Shown: positions 12,338-23,830, counted from the stretch's first letter. The stretch: 64,000 nt of DNA from Corylus avellana (GCF_901000735.1 NC_081542.1:41564375-41628374), one strand, 5' to 3'. Notes: generated by a model from the letters alone, not told the origin. Translations and numbers: made by a program.

Positions 12338-12720
12338 ATGGACAAGAGTTGGATGACAAAGTCTAGAGGTACGAGGGAATACAGAGATAGTTATAAATCG
12401 TTTATGGAATTCACAGTTAGGAACTTTACAATCCCTGATGGAAAAATTTACTACCCCTACAAGGCGTGTCAAAATAACCAGCGCCACCCACCGGGTTTCG
12501 TACTCGACCACTTGACAGGGTGTAAAGGAATAATGACTACATACAAAGACTAGTATTATCACGGTGAGAAGCCTGTACGGGATCCTGTTGCAGAGTCAAG
12601 GGCCTCATGATGAATGTGTCAACTACCACGAGACTGAGCCGCTACTATTGATCAGTAATCATGATCATGATCATAATCATCAAGATGACTTCGAATACGT
12701 CCGACCTGACTTTCCACCAA
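12338..12720 (+). pseudogene. CACTA transposase-associated domain exon (Transpos_assoc-like)
   Basis: It begins M-D-K-S-W-M at 12338 and continues with the usual EYRDSYKSFMEFTVRNF, then CQNNQRHPPGFVLDHL and G(C)KGIMTTYKD. The conserved YYHGEKP follows immediately but is separated by an in-frame TAG at 12551-12553. The family normally has Trp close to that site. A second frame downstream reads SNHDHDHNHQDDFEYVRPDFPP, then AT-rich intron-like DNA. This domain is normally the N-terminus of the TNPD-type transposase, whose catalytic part is missing here. Confidence 0.8.
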
Positions 12721-12957
12721 CCGAAGCGTATGTGATTAAGAAAAATTTGAATATACTTTATATGTTTGATGGTTTGTTGTTATATATATATATATATATA
12801 TATTGGTTATTGTTTCTAATTGTAAACATGAAATTTATTTGTACATTAGGTAACTGATATATATTTTATTTTTAAATTTTGGTACATATTTGGTTATTGT
12901 AAATATTAATTGGGTGCGTGACAATGTTTCTTGGTACGTATTTCATAGGTTGATCAT

Positions 12958-15240
12958 ATGAGTATTTGGGGGAAGACAAGAGCACGGAGGGCATTAGGAA
13001 CTATGCGGTAGACTACGGGTGCACACAGGTCGAGATCGTACGACCCTAGTGATAGTGAGACCCAGGATGTGGGTATGCTTATTAGGCAACAACCAGGGTA
13101 TCGACCTATACTTATAGATCTGGTACAAGGGGAGAGCCTTGCGAGACAGGACTATATCTTCAATATTGAAGATATTCCAGGCACTGTGGGTGAGCTACGC
13201 ACGTCGGCTCCTATGCCACCCCGTACTCCATCAGGCTTGACCCAGCCCCGTACTCAATCAGGCCTGTGCCACCCCATACTCCATCGGGCTTGACCCAGCC
13301 CCGTACTCAATCAGGCTTGTCCCAGCTAGGCTATCATTATCAGCCCACTTCATACGAACAGACGAGTCCAGGCCTATGTCATCTACATCGCTAACGATGA
13401 GCGAGTTAGGGTTGTGTTCTCCCAGCCATGTGGATCGGCTCTTCCCCCACAGCAGCACAGGTATGGATGATAGTGAGACACAGGCCTCGAAAGACATGGA
13501 TGATGGGATAGGTGCCACGCATGACTCGCAGCCCGCTGACCTTGCTGGACAACAGTTGAAACTTGACCAGGTCTAGACTATAAGTAAGTATATATGCTAA
13601 AAATACCAATATATACGTATATATGTTATGTAGTTAGTATTCTATTTCAAATAATTAACATCGGTAACAATTAATGTGTTAGGTATCAAACCAGATGGAA
13701 GCACCTGTTTTGAAATGTTGACTATTACTAACTTGCACAAGTTGTGGGGGATCCCTGAAGGGAAAAGGGTCGTGTGCAAGTATAATAATGCATCGCAGCC
13801 CATAGGACTTAGCGCATTGAAATTTAGAAGGATGACCGATAAGATTATAAGGAGCAGGAATTATGTTAGGATATGCGATGACTGGACGAAGGTACCGCAG
13901 CGTACCAAGGAGAATATATGAGATCCATTGATGGTATGTTTAAATTCGTATGCTTAATTGTATTTATGATAGCATGTGTATTTTATTTTATCAAACGTAA
14001 CTAATTTATGAAATATATGTTTTATTACTGTTAATATGTATATAAAAAATGATATATATATATATATATATACAAATTTAGATTATGTATATATCATATT
14101 TTAACTTGTGCAGAAGGACTTCTACGTCCTGCCTGAGTGCGATCTTGCGGCCGTAAAACGTGACGCGTTCAGAGATATGAGAGTTAAGCTGAGGAGTTTG
14201 AGACACATGTTAAAAGATGAGCTTGACATTCAGCCAGACGATACACCTGATATCGTGAGGGCGAGACTCAGGCAAGAAAAGCTCGACATGCACGACCCCT
14301 TCGACTTGGAGATGTTGTTGGATAATTGGTGTGATGAGAAGAATCAAGTAGGCCACGAGTTATATTTATTTTTTGTGTAGTTTCATTAATTGTAATTGTG
14401 TATGGACTCATATATTAAGAATGTTAATTGTGTAAGAATATGCTGCGAATATGAAGAGATTGCGATTATTGAACAAAACACCCCACTACACCGGGTCGAA
14501 GAGCTTTGCCAGGTTGACATATGAGGAAGTATATGTGTAATTTACCATATACATATTGATGTAAACATTTTAATATATATCTAAACATATGTTTATGTTT
14601 TCTTTTTTCTGCAGACCGTAACTGAGGGCACTCCTCCTACACAAGCGCAATCCTACATCAAGACACACAAAAGAAAGAATGGTAGCTATCCAAATGACGA
14701 GGTTAAGGAGAGATGTGTAAGCTACTCACCTGTGTCTTGATTAATCTCTATGTGTACGTGATAAGTTACTTATGATTAACACTTATATGACTTACCAACT
14801 TTTAATGTAACATGCAGGAGAGGATGGAGGAACTAATATCTACTGATCCTACAACATCGTCAAGCATGACCGAAGGGACGGTATGGTGAGCACCGAACAA
14901 CGCCTACGCCCAGACGCAAGGAAATAAGCCTGAGTACACTGGCAGGTTTCGACAGGTTGGTCCAAATATTCTACCTATGCGCGTCAGCATACATTTGTAT
15001 TATACACCGTCCCAAGCACAGTCATAGAACCCCGAGAACTTGACGGTCTCACAACTAATTGAGAGAGCACTTGAAGCTAAGAGGGCACAGATGGATTAGA
15101 TGTTGGCTACACAACGAGAGATGGCTAAACGAATTGAAGAAAAAGATGTTCAGATGGCAGCAAAAGAAGCCATGGTTGACGCCCATTTTTGCCAGCTTGA
15201 GGCCATGATGCAGTTGAGGTCCGCGCCCAAGGTGACTTAG
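12958..15240 (+). pseudogene. CACTA TNPA-like protein (Transposase_24 / Ptta-En-Spm family), degenerate exons
   Basis: Exon-like blocks separated by AT-rich introns. 12958-13575 starts MSIWGKTRARRALG and carries a repeated PRTPSGLTQ/PRTQSGL stretch. 13680-13930 has KLWGIPEGKRVVCKYN...SRNYVRICDDWTKVP. 14113-14350 has the core FRDMRVKLRSLRHMLKDEL...DPFDLEMLLDNW. 14436-14530 has the hallmark LNKTPHYTGSKSFARLTYEE. 14613-14720 has HKRKNGSYPND. 14817-15240 has a coiled-coil-like EAKRAQMD...MAKRIEEKDVQMAAKEAM. In-frame stops occur (for example after TMR near 13010, after GTVW near 14888, after AQS near 15025, after AQMD near 15098). Proteins of this family bind subterminal repeats. The breaks suggest a dead copy. 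Confidence 0.85.
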
Positions 15241-15697
15241 CATATGACTCCTCCAAACAGAGACTCCCCAGCTAGTGTGATTGTGAGATCCTCAGTCGGG
15301 AGTAGATCAGGTCATGCTATATTTTTGTTTTTCTTCTGTTATCACGACTATATTCCATAGCAATCATTTTAACGGTTAGACTTATGTCTGCACAAAAGTC
15401 TCAGTTAGTAACACATTGTTGGTAGTGTAGCTAGGTTAGAGTTATTGTTTAGGCGCCATTTTTAATGTTTGACAATAGGAGAAATTATACAATATTGTTT
15501 TTGATAACATCATAACTTAGGACTTCAATTTGTTGAGTATGATGACCTTTGTATACGTTGACGTTGCTCAATGCTTAGGACTTGATAAGATTCTATCATG
15601 TTATTTGCTTATTGTTTGTTTTGCCATTTGCAGCTCATGTGGAGAAGTCGTTCAGTGATGATGTTGTTGACTTGGATTGGGCAATTAGTGAAATTGT

Positions 15698-17552
15698 ATA
15701 TATATATTGTTCCTGTTTTGTTGATATATATAGTTAGATCCAACTATCTCTATTTGTGGTAACATAAATAGTTTGATTGTTTGTCTTGGAACTTGTATAT
15801 TTGTGTTGTGTTGCATGTGTACGTTGGAACTTGTATATTTGTGTTGAAACTTTTTTTTTATGGATAGTTGTTTTGTAGTAGATATGTAACTTGTGTATCA
15901 GGTGTGGTAACTCTAAGATTTAGGCATAATCCTAAAAAAATTCAAAAAATGTATATATGGGGAGTGAAAAAAAAATTTAATAAATTACCTATTTTATTGA
16001 CGTGGCAAGTTCTGACACATAACTAAATAGTGACATGTTAGAACGTCTAACACGTCACCAAAAAATGACGAGTCATACTTTGACATGTCACCTTTTAGTG
16101 ATGTGTTAGCTATTGCCATGTCAAAAATTTATTGACGTGGCAATAATTGACAAATCAATAAATTTTTGACGTGGCAATTATTGACACGTCAATAACTTTA
16201 TTGACGTTGCAATATTGACACGTCAATAAATTTTTTGACGTGTCAATTATTGCTACATCAAAAAATCCCCATTAGTGACACCGCTATTTAGAACGTTGGA
16301 TACACGTCACTAAACTTTAGTGACGTGTCAGGAGGCTTGACACGTCAAAAATGGGTTGTCAAGAAAAAATTGTATTTTTGTAGTGTATGCTTTATGAATT
16401 GAGTCTAATAGAATCATAAGAAACGTACATCTTCATGATTTATGCTTGAAGAAAATGAATATGATGATGAGAAGCAGATCACCCTTTCAAATTTACACGT
16501 TAAAAGTGTGTCCCAATGGTTGGAGGTGCACTTAACATTGAAGATGAGAAACCTAACCCCTCTATGTCTTAAAATAGGCTTCCAAATATCCAACAAAAAA
16601 AAAATCCTAGGTATTTTTGTCCCACAATAACTCAATGTATCTATTACTTAGGGCTAGTACAAAATACATCTTGATATTCAAAGATGGCATTAAAATTCGA
16701 CGTTTTCATACAATAGTTGCTTTCAAACCTAGTCTTCATTGTTCGCAATATGACTCCAATAAGACATCATAAAAATTGACCTACCATCTTCTCTCACCGA
16801 CCTTGAAGATTTATAATCTCAGAGAAATCTTGTTCACCAATCGCAGTACTACTACACATGTCACTGATTGCAGTACTACTACACATGTCATTGGGCACGA
16901 CAGCTTCCTCCTCAAGCCTGGCATCTTTGTCTGCACTCTCCTGTAGCTGCAATGCGAGTTCAAGGTCCCGCACCACATCATTCATTGATGGCCGGTTGCT
17001 TCCATTGTCGTGCAAACAGTTAACTGCAATCTCAGCAAATGTCTTCAAACACTCAGATGCTATTTTACCTTTCAATGGTGGATCAACGATCTGATCAACC
17101 TCTCCATTGCGATACAATTCCGAAGCCCAATCTGCTAGGATGACTGCTTGCATCTCTCCAGTAGGAATTATGGGTGGCTTCGCAGACAATGTTTCGCACA
17201 AAACTACACCAAACGAGTATACATCAGATTTTTGAGACAACTGTTGACGCCGGTAATACTCCGGGTCTAAATACCCAACTGTACCCTTAACAACTGTGCT
17301 GACGTGGGCTTCAGACTTCCCTATTTTGGACAATCCGAAATCAGACACCTTTGCTTCCCATTTCTCATCCAATAAGATATTTGTCGTCTTCACATCACGA
17401 TGAATGATTGTGTGGTTCGCGCCTGTGTGAAGGTAGTTCAACCCACGTGCCGCACCGATACAAATCTCTAGCCGTTGCTTCCAACAAAGAGGAGGATTAT
17501 CGGTGGTGTTGAAGAGATGATCACGGAGGGTCCCGCGAGCCATAAAATCATA
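15698..17552 (-). repeat. Right arm of the inverted duplication
   Basis: Reverse-complement match to 1-1888. It spans the CACTA right terminus (to 16385), the kinase 3' flank (16386-16793) and the 3' half of the kinase gene. Because it includes an already inserted CACTA end and its flank, the duplication is younger than the insertion. Confidence 0.93.
15985..16350. repeat. CACTA right subterminal repeat array
   Basis: About twenty copies of the same GACGTGTC/GACACGTC unit and its decayed GACATGTC forms, in both orientations, ending about 35 bp before the GTAGTG terminus. Confidence 0.88.
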
Positions 17553-19385
17553 GACGAGGATCATCTCCTTGCCATCGTTACAATATCCAATAAGAGAAAC
17601 GAGATGGCGGTGGCGAAGTTGGGAGAGCATCTCGATTTCGGTCTCGAACTCGTGGGCCCCTTGTTGAGAACCAGGTGTCAACCGCTTGATCGCAACTGGG
17701 TTGGCCTCACCATCAATGTTTATATACCCTTTGTACACATTACCAAAACCTCCAGTACCAATTATGAGAACTTCGTCAAAGTTGTTGGTGGCTGCTCTAA
17801 TCCTAGCCAATGAAAAGTGACGACACTGATCGGATGGTTGAGATGACATGCGAGTCTTTGTTGAATTGATCGTTGAGAAAGAAAACGGACCCCAGCAAGT
17901 CGTCCTATCACTGAAGCCAGAGTGCTCGACTCTCTTGCACTGCCGGAGAATCAAGAACCCAACAATGGACAGCACAATAAAGCCGGAAACTCCACCACCA
18001 ACGACGGCAACTATTGTTGTTATGTTATTCTTCGATGGTGTTGGTGGCCCAACGGCGAGACTGCCACTAGAGGAGCTTACTTTAAATATTTCGACACCGT
18101 TCAAGATTGGATCACGATAAGAAGAATTCAAGTCTTGTGGGTTTGCTTCTAATGAGAGAGAGAGGTTCATTTTCTTATCGCCTTCTTTGCCAAGCTTGGG
18201 AATGACGTAGTCTTTATATACCGGAAAACCATTTCCGCCACTCCATTTTATCACGTCGGCTGCTATCTCTGCGGTTTTGTCTGCTATGAAAATTAGGAAC
18301 CTTCTGTCGTTTACTTGAGTAACCTCTGGTTGAAACTCGCAGAAGTGTAGCCTAACCTCATAGACGAACCCAGAATCTACGGGGAATTCCCAGGTGAGAT
18401 TGTATTTCTTGTTGATAGTATTGTCCGTCCCCATAGTCCGGGCAGTCCGATAGACGTCTTCTGGTGCAGTGTACGTAGGCATCACTGAAAAGTTTAGTTC
18501 AATAGTTGAGTTAAAAACTTTTGTATATTCTGTCAAGCAGTACTCGTCGTCCTGACTCCAGCGCCGGAACATGCCAGTGTCTTCAGAGGGTGAGATGAAG
18601 CGGCCTCCAACATTAAGTCTGTATACCAGTTCGAGAGCAGTGCTGTTCTCCTCGCCGATAAAAGAAAACTCTTTATTGCCAGAAGGACTATTATAGAGAT
18701 TGGGAGGCTTCGACAACATTTCTATTCCGTTGATAAAAGCATATGCATTTGCAACGTCAGGAGTGAAGGTTATGTTCAACTACGTCTGATCGTCCTCGAT
18801 GTGTAGACAGTATTCTCTATCTATGGTATCCCCGGGATCATGATCGGCATCTGCTGTAAGTGAAGCGTTGAAGTTGCTAAGAAGAGTAAAACGCCCAGCT
18901 TTGACAGAGAATAGGGCTTTAGAGCGGTCAAAGTTGGGGTACGAAGCCGGGTAGAAGTATAGTCGAAAAAAATAACGGCCCGTAGTGACTGGAAATGTGT
19001 ATGTGAATTCTGAGAGAGAGAGCCGGGCATTAGCATAGGGTACTTTATCGGCGGAGGAGGACTGTTGAACTGCGCTGGCGATTAGAGAGGCCTGGTTTTG
19101 TGATTGTTCAATGGGGAAGAATTTTGAATCCACGTCTCCAATCCAGGTCCGACCGTCTAATGCAGTCGAATTGCCAGATGAGCCACAGTTGAGGGGAATA
19201 TTAACGACCGGTGTGTAAGGAGACGGCGAGCCACCGGCGACGGTACTAGTCAGGTGGTACAGCAAGAAGGCTACGTAGAGAGGTGTAAGACATGGTAAGA
19301 TGGTGGTCCAAAGACGCATTCTGCTTCGGTTCCCCATTGGAGAGAGGGCAAAAGGAGGAGGTGATAGATTAGAAAGACAGTTCAA
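16794..19385 (-). pseudogene. FERONIA-like (CrRLK1L) receptor kinase, full length with one in-frame stop
   Basis: One uninterrupted frame of 864 codons, single exon as usual for the family, except for TAG at 18780-18782 (codon 202, between DDQT and LNITFTP). N-terminal hydrophobic segment about codons 27-50 (signal peptide; start may be Met1, Met17 or the Met before RLWTTIL). Malectin-like ectodomain follows with N-glycosylation sites. The transmembrane helix is at about codons 455-480. Kinase: GTGGFGNVYKG at 543, Lys567 in VAIKR, HRD at 662-664, DFG at 682, [11 protein letters not shown], then a Ser-rich tail. All catalytic residues are present. The family acts at the plasma membrane as a RALF or cell-wall integrity receptor. 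With the stop, only about 200 residues of ectodomain would be made, unless the TAG is a sequence error or there is an active allele. The 3' part overlaps the inverted duplication. Confidence 0.92.
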
Positions 19386-19424
19386 GGCTTTATTTCAGTG
19401 GATGACTGAAATATTATCTACTTG

Positions 19425-19690
19425 TTGATCAGCTCTCCGGAAGAAATCCAAAACAGTATCATTCATGAAAAGTATTCAATGCCAGAAAATATAATAAAGA
19501 ATAACATATAATAAACAAACAAACAAAAAGGCAAAAAATTCCCCCTTGGGACAGAAAAGTCCATCTGCGAACGCGCTGAGGTGACTGCATTCGAGAAAAT
19601 TGCAGTGCATGAGGGGTACGTACTGGGAACGAAGAAATTTGGCGTGTAGTATTGGTTGGATTGGATTTTTCTGTATACGATATTTTTGCT
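19425..19690 (-). promoter_or_regulatory. Upstream region of the FERONIA-like gene, shared block
   Basis: Immediately 5' of the kinase start. The block recurs in diverged form at 20640-20915, and its first part recurs at 50640-50720. Shared words include GAAGAA(A)TCC/CTC, AAAAGTATT(C/T)AATGCC, GCAGAAAAGTC(C/T)ATCTGC-like and GGGAACGAAGAAATTTGG. Conservation next to a coding start suggests promoter or 5' UTR. No element can be named with confidence. Confidence 0.6.
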
Positions 19691-20499
19691 ATTCTGTTGT
19701 TATCGTCGTGCAAGTGGACGACATTATTGATCATGAGCAGAAGCGAAACCCTTCAAGTCTCTTGAGATTTGCAGGACTCTGTCCAATGCTAATTTTTAGT
19801 AGCAGAATCTCAACATCGTTGAGATTTTTATGATATACAAGTATGATATACAAGTTGAAGACCAAAGAGCATTCACATCTCGCTTAACAAATTAGCCAAA
19901 AGTTTGCTGATGAGCTACAGAGCACTATAACTCAACAATGTATAATTTTATTAATAAAAAATCATTTTATTGTCTCTCCTTTAATTAAAAATCATTTAAA
20001 TTTCTCCATTCTCTTTCTCGTAGAACTACATAAAGAATAAAAATTAATAAAAATAATAAATTTTAAATAAAATATTAAAAGTTGATAGTTAAAATGCTGA
20101 GTCGGATATATGTACTTTAAAAAATTGATAACTAAAATTTAAAAAAAAAAAAAAAAAAAATGATAGAGAAGATTTTGGAATTCTAAAAATTTGGGTAAAA
20201 AGATAATTTGTTTGGTTTAAAATTCAAATTGTTTTTACACGTAGGAGAGAAGTTGGCCATAAGTTGGATTTGTGTTGTGTTCGTATCAAACCTCTTTTTT
20301 TAATGAGCCGAACATGAATGCTCTTAATGCGCTGATCTTACTTGCCATGTAACTAGTGGTGGAGCCATATGTTGGCTAGAGGTGACCACGGCCTTAAAAA
20401 TAAATAAAAAAATAAAAAAGAAAAGAAGAAAAATTTCTAAACAGGGCCCACCATGCTATTGAAAAAAAAAAAAAAAAAAAAAAATTCTAAACATGGCCC

Positions 20500-20640
20500 C
20501 TCCAAACTATTTTGTCTTTGTCCATTTGCAGAGAGTGAGCCTCCAAGCTATTGCCTTTGTCCATTTGCACAGAGTGACGGAGAGTGTGAGACGATGAGAG
20601 AGAGACGGACGCAACTCCAAGCTATTGCCTTTGTCCATAT
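20500..20640. repeat. Short tandem repeat, three imperfect copies
   Basis: The phrase TCCAA(A/G)CTATT(G/T)(C/T)CTTTGTCCAT followed by GCAGAGAGTGA-like sequence occurs three times (near 20508, 20550 and 20613). Confidence 0.65.
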
Positions 20641-20915
20641 ATATTATCTACTTCTTCCAGTCTTCGGAAGAACTCGGAACAATATCATAAAAAGTATTTA
20701 ATGCCCGTAAAGATAATAAAAGAACAACATATATACTAAATAAACTCAACTTATTAAAAAAAAGCTCTCTCTTCGGGCAGAAAAGTCTATCTGCTAACGC
20801 GCCGACGTGACCGGATACAGTGCATTCGAGAAAATTCCAGTGCATGAATGGCCCTGGGAACGAAGAAATTTGGACTGTAATATTGGTTGGGTTGAATTTT
20901 GCTGTGTGCGATCTT
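20640..20915 (-). repeat. Orphan copy of the FERONIA-like upstream block
   Basis: Collinear with 19425-19690 over about 260 bp at clearly lower identity, including GTGCATTCGAGAAAATT, GGGAACGAAGAAATTTGG and TATTGGTTGG. No kinase coding sequence adjoins it. It looks like the remains of another gene copy or a tandem duplication of the promoter. Confidence 0.75.
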
Positions 20916-21290
20916 TTATGGCCGCCTCTCGCTCCTGTTGTTCCTTTTTTTTTTTTTTTTTTTTAGGTAACTCCTGTTGTTATTCGTTAGGTTTCTTCCA
21001 TGTATTTACGGGAGAGAGATTTTTCGCAGTCTGGAGTCATTTTAGCATCTATCAAAGTTTGACATAGCTAAGATTTTTTTTTCTTTTTAAAATAACGTAT
21101 GATCTTTTGTTTTTTTTGTTAATCGAAGAAAAGAGATATTAAAGAAAAATTTAAATTTAAAATATTAGCATTAAATTTGAAGTATTAATATCAAATTTGA
21201 GACATTAGCACTAAATTTATGATAATCGAATTCTTTTTAAGTGATACGATCTCTAAAGGATTAACCTTTCACCCATAAATTTTCATTTTA

Positions 21291-21598
21291 GGAGAAACTT
21301 CAGAAAGGCCCCCTGAACTTTCAGCCAATTTGAAAAACCCCTCCTGAATTTTCAAAACTCTCATTTAGGCCCCTTGAACTTTGGTTTTCTCTCACTTTGA
21401 ACCATTTTAACATTAAACTACGTCGTTTTGGACTGGGTAGGTGTTTAATTTTAGGATACAAAACGATGTAGTTTAATGTTAAAAGGGTCCAAAGTGAGAG
21501 AAAACCAAAGTTCAGGAAGCCTAAATGAGAGTTTTAGAAATTCAGGGGAGGTTTTTCAAATTGGCTGGAAGTTCAGGGGGGCTTTCTGAAATTTCCCC
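21291..21598. mobile_element. Foldback MITE, 308 bp, probable Mutator type
   Basis: The two halves are long inverted repeats: GGAGAAACTTCAGAAAGGCC at the left and its near complement ending CTGAAATTTCCCC at the right, with ACATTAAACTACGTCGTTTT against AAAACGATGTAGTTTAATGT inside. Flanking 9-mers TTCATTTTA and TTAATTTTA differ by one base, consistent with a 9-bp target duplication. Confidence 0.88.
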
Positions 21599-21939
21599 TT
21601 AATTTTAAATTCAAAAATAAGTTTGAAACATTAAAAATTAAATATTAACTAAAAATTTAACTAAATCAATAATAAAATTTTTTATTATTATTTTTTTTAA
21701 CACATGTCCAACGTTTGTCAGCCGCATAACCGGACTTGTATTTACGTGGTTCTTTCAAGTCCCATCTGTTGAAAAATAACTTGAATTAATCAAGCCGTGG
21801 AATCCGCATGTTTTGTCTGTCCTGCACATCTATATTTCATGGCTCAAAATCAAAAGTGGTGGCTTTCAAAAAGAAGAAAACGTGGAGTTTTCCGTGAGAG
21901 GGGTGTAGACTAGTCCAGCCGGAGGGAGTTTTCCTTGTT

Positions 21940-22895
21940 TAAGGTTGACTCATTTAGATTTTATTTGAACTCGAACTAAGCTCAAAGACGAGCCAAAAAA
22001 TAAGCTTGAGCTCATAATAAGTTGAGTCGAACCGAGCTAGTTCGCAGGTTGGCACTCATATTTAATTTTTTTTTTTTTTTTAATTTAGATTTTAAGTACT
22101 TTTAAACTGCTCAAGAAGTTAGCTTGCATATGAGCATTTGCTTAGCCTGGCTAGCCGAATATGGAGCTTGAGTCACTACAGCAAGGCACTTAGTTTTGAA
22201 GAAAGATGATATGCATCCTTTTATAAATAAGCAAACTTGGAAATTAATATTTTCTTAGTAATGTAAGACAAGTTAACAAGTTGTATTCAGACTGCATTGA
22301 GAAAACGCCCCTTACAAAAAAAATATTTTTTCAACGTCTCTCTCTCTCTCAATCTCCCTCACCAGTCACAGCGCATCTTCCACCCCAACTCTCATTTCCC
22401 ACTCTCACTCTCACTCTCGCTCACCAAACAGGCAGTGATCCAAAGTGTTTGGGTCTGTTTGATTCTTCAATAGTTTCTGTCTTTCGCAATCTCCCTCAAT
22501 AGTTTATGTTTGATTCATCTTATTTTCGTTTGGGTTTGCTCTAACTGAATTTGGGTCTTTTTAATGATTGCTCTTTCTCTGATCATGAAGGGTCTAAAAT
22601 TTTTTATTTTCTAACGCTTAAACATAAATGCAATTTTAAGATTTAAAAAAATTTGAGAATTATAATTAATTATGTGATATATATATATACGAGCTTACTC
22701 ACGACCCTAACCGATTTTATACGAGCTTGCTCACGAGCCTAACCGAGTCAAACCGAACTTACTTCGTTTAATATTCGAGGTAGGATTTGTGTTCACAAAA
22801 TATTTCATTTAATAATCGAGTCGAACACGAACCGAACTTATACGAGCTGATCCCAAATTCGCTTGCAAGCAGCTTGCTCACTTAACACCATTACA
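21940..22895. mobile_element. Decayed hAT-like element ends with CT-rich interior
   Basis: Clusters of GAGCTC/GAGCC/CGAACC words at 21960-22060 and 22690-22880 resemble the subterminal regions of the neighbouring hAT element. Between them is a CT-rich leader-like stretch (22330-22500). I found no clean terminal repeats or target duplication. Confidence 0.4.
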
Positions 22896-23198
22896 TGAGA
22901 TACATCTTTTTATAATTATTGATTCCTTTTTTGGCTTATTGCTAGGGTTATAAATGAGCCGAGCCGAGTCGAGCTTTGCCATTACTGGGTCAGCTCATTA
23001 CAGAGGGGAAATAATCGAGCCGGTCTCGAGCTCGAGCTAAGCTAGAAAACCATTGCCCAAACTCGACTCATTGGAAACTACATTGGCTCAGGATCGAGCT
23101 TGGGCTCACTAGAATGAGAAATTCGAGCCGAGTCGAGTACTCGAGTGGCTCGACTCGGCTCGAGCTTGAAAATGAGGAGCTGATTTCTTTCCAGCTTT

Positions 23199-23360
23199 TC
23201 GAGCCCGAGCCAGGTTAACGGGCCACACGAGCCTTAAATGTGTGGCTCAACCCGTTTAAGGCTCATGGATGGTCCAGTTTTTCGAGCCCGAGCCCGGTTA
23301 ACGGGCCACACGAGCCTTAAAAGGTGTGGCTCGGCCCGTTTAAGGCTCGTTTAATGGTTT
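23199..23360. repeat. hAT subterminal tandem palindrome, two copies of about 81 bp
   Basis: CGAGCCCGAGCC..GGTTAACGGGCCACACGAGCC is followed by its own approximate complement (GTGTGGCTC..CCCGTTTAAGGCTC), and the whole unit is repeated once. Such subterminal motifs are likely transposase binding sites. Confidence 0.8.
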
Positions 23361-23519
23361 AAAAAAAATTGAAGATTAAAATCACTAAAAATTCCAATTT
23401 AGTAAAGAAAAACACAAAATTCATCATAAAAATTTAATATAATTGTATGATTGTATCAACCTCAGCAAACAGTCATGTGACAAACTACAAGCAAATTGGA
23501 AATGAACATATAAACATAA

Positions 23520-23830
23520 TAGAGATTACAAAGCAAATTCTAAATGAACCTTTAATAGAGATTACAAGCTAATTGAAAATGAACCTATAAAAGAGATTAC
23601 AAGCAAATTGAAAATAAACCAAAAATAGAGATTACAAGCAAACACAAAATGAACCTATAATAGAGATTACAAGCAAACTTAAAATGAACCAAAAATAAAG
23701 TATACAAGGAAACTCAAAATGAACCTATAATAGAGATTACAAGCAAAAAAAAAATGAACCTATAATAGAGATTACAAGCAAACTCAAAATGAACCTATAA
23801 TACAGATTACAAGCAAATTCAAAATGAACA
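23520..23830. repeat. 35-bp tandem repeat array in the hAT element
   Basis: About nine copies of AGAGATTACAAGCAAA followed by (C/T)TCAAAATGAACCTATAAT-like sequence, with small variation between copies. Confidence 0.88.

Larger units (their letters stand above)
10103..16385 (+). mobile_element. CACTA (En/Spm) transposon, 6.28 kb, TAT target duplication
   Basis: The left end is CACTACAAAAAAAAATGGGG and the right end, reverse complemented, is CACTACAAAAATACAATTTT. The two share an 11-bp perfect terminal repeat and then similar GGGGATTTTTTGA blocks. The triplet TAT flanks both sides (10100-10102 and 16386-16388), the 3-bp duplication expected for CACTA elements. Subterminal arrays lie at 10127-10625 and 15985-16350. 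Inside are a CT-rich, 5'-UTR-like stretch (about 11660-12010), a Transpos_assoc-type exon and degenerate TNPA-like (Transposase_24) exons. No DDE transposase (Transposase_21/TNPD core) is visible, so the element is probably non-autonomous. The right terminus was later copied in inverse to 1171-1888. Confidence 0.92.

Noticed and set aside
1171..16385. A composite 15-kb macrotransposon bounded by two inverted CACTA ends and carrying the LURP-one-related gene
   Set aside because: The outer flanks are ATA and TAT, and the inverted homology continues more than 1.1 kb beyond both ends. That is an inverted duplication, not a target duplication. The true left end with matching TAT is at 10103.
16858..18152. 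Plus-strand open frames inside the receptor kinase
   Set aside because: Antisense shadows of a well-supported minus-strand gene.
18780..18782. Programmed readthrough of the TAG in the receptor gene
   Set aside because: The following bases (TTG AAC) do not match known readthrough contexts, and homologous receptors have no stop there.
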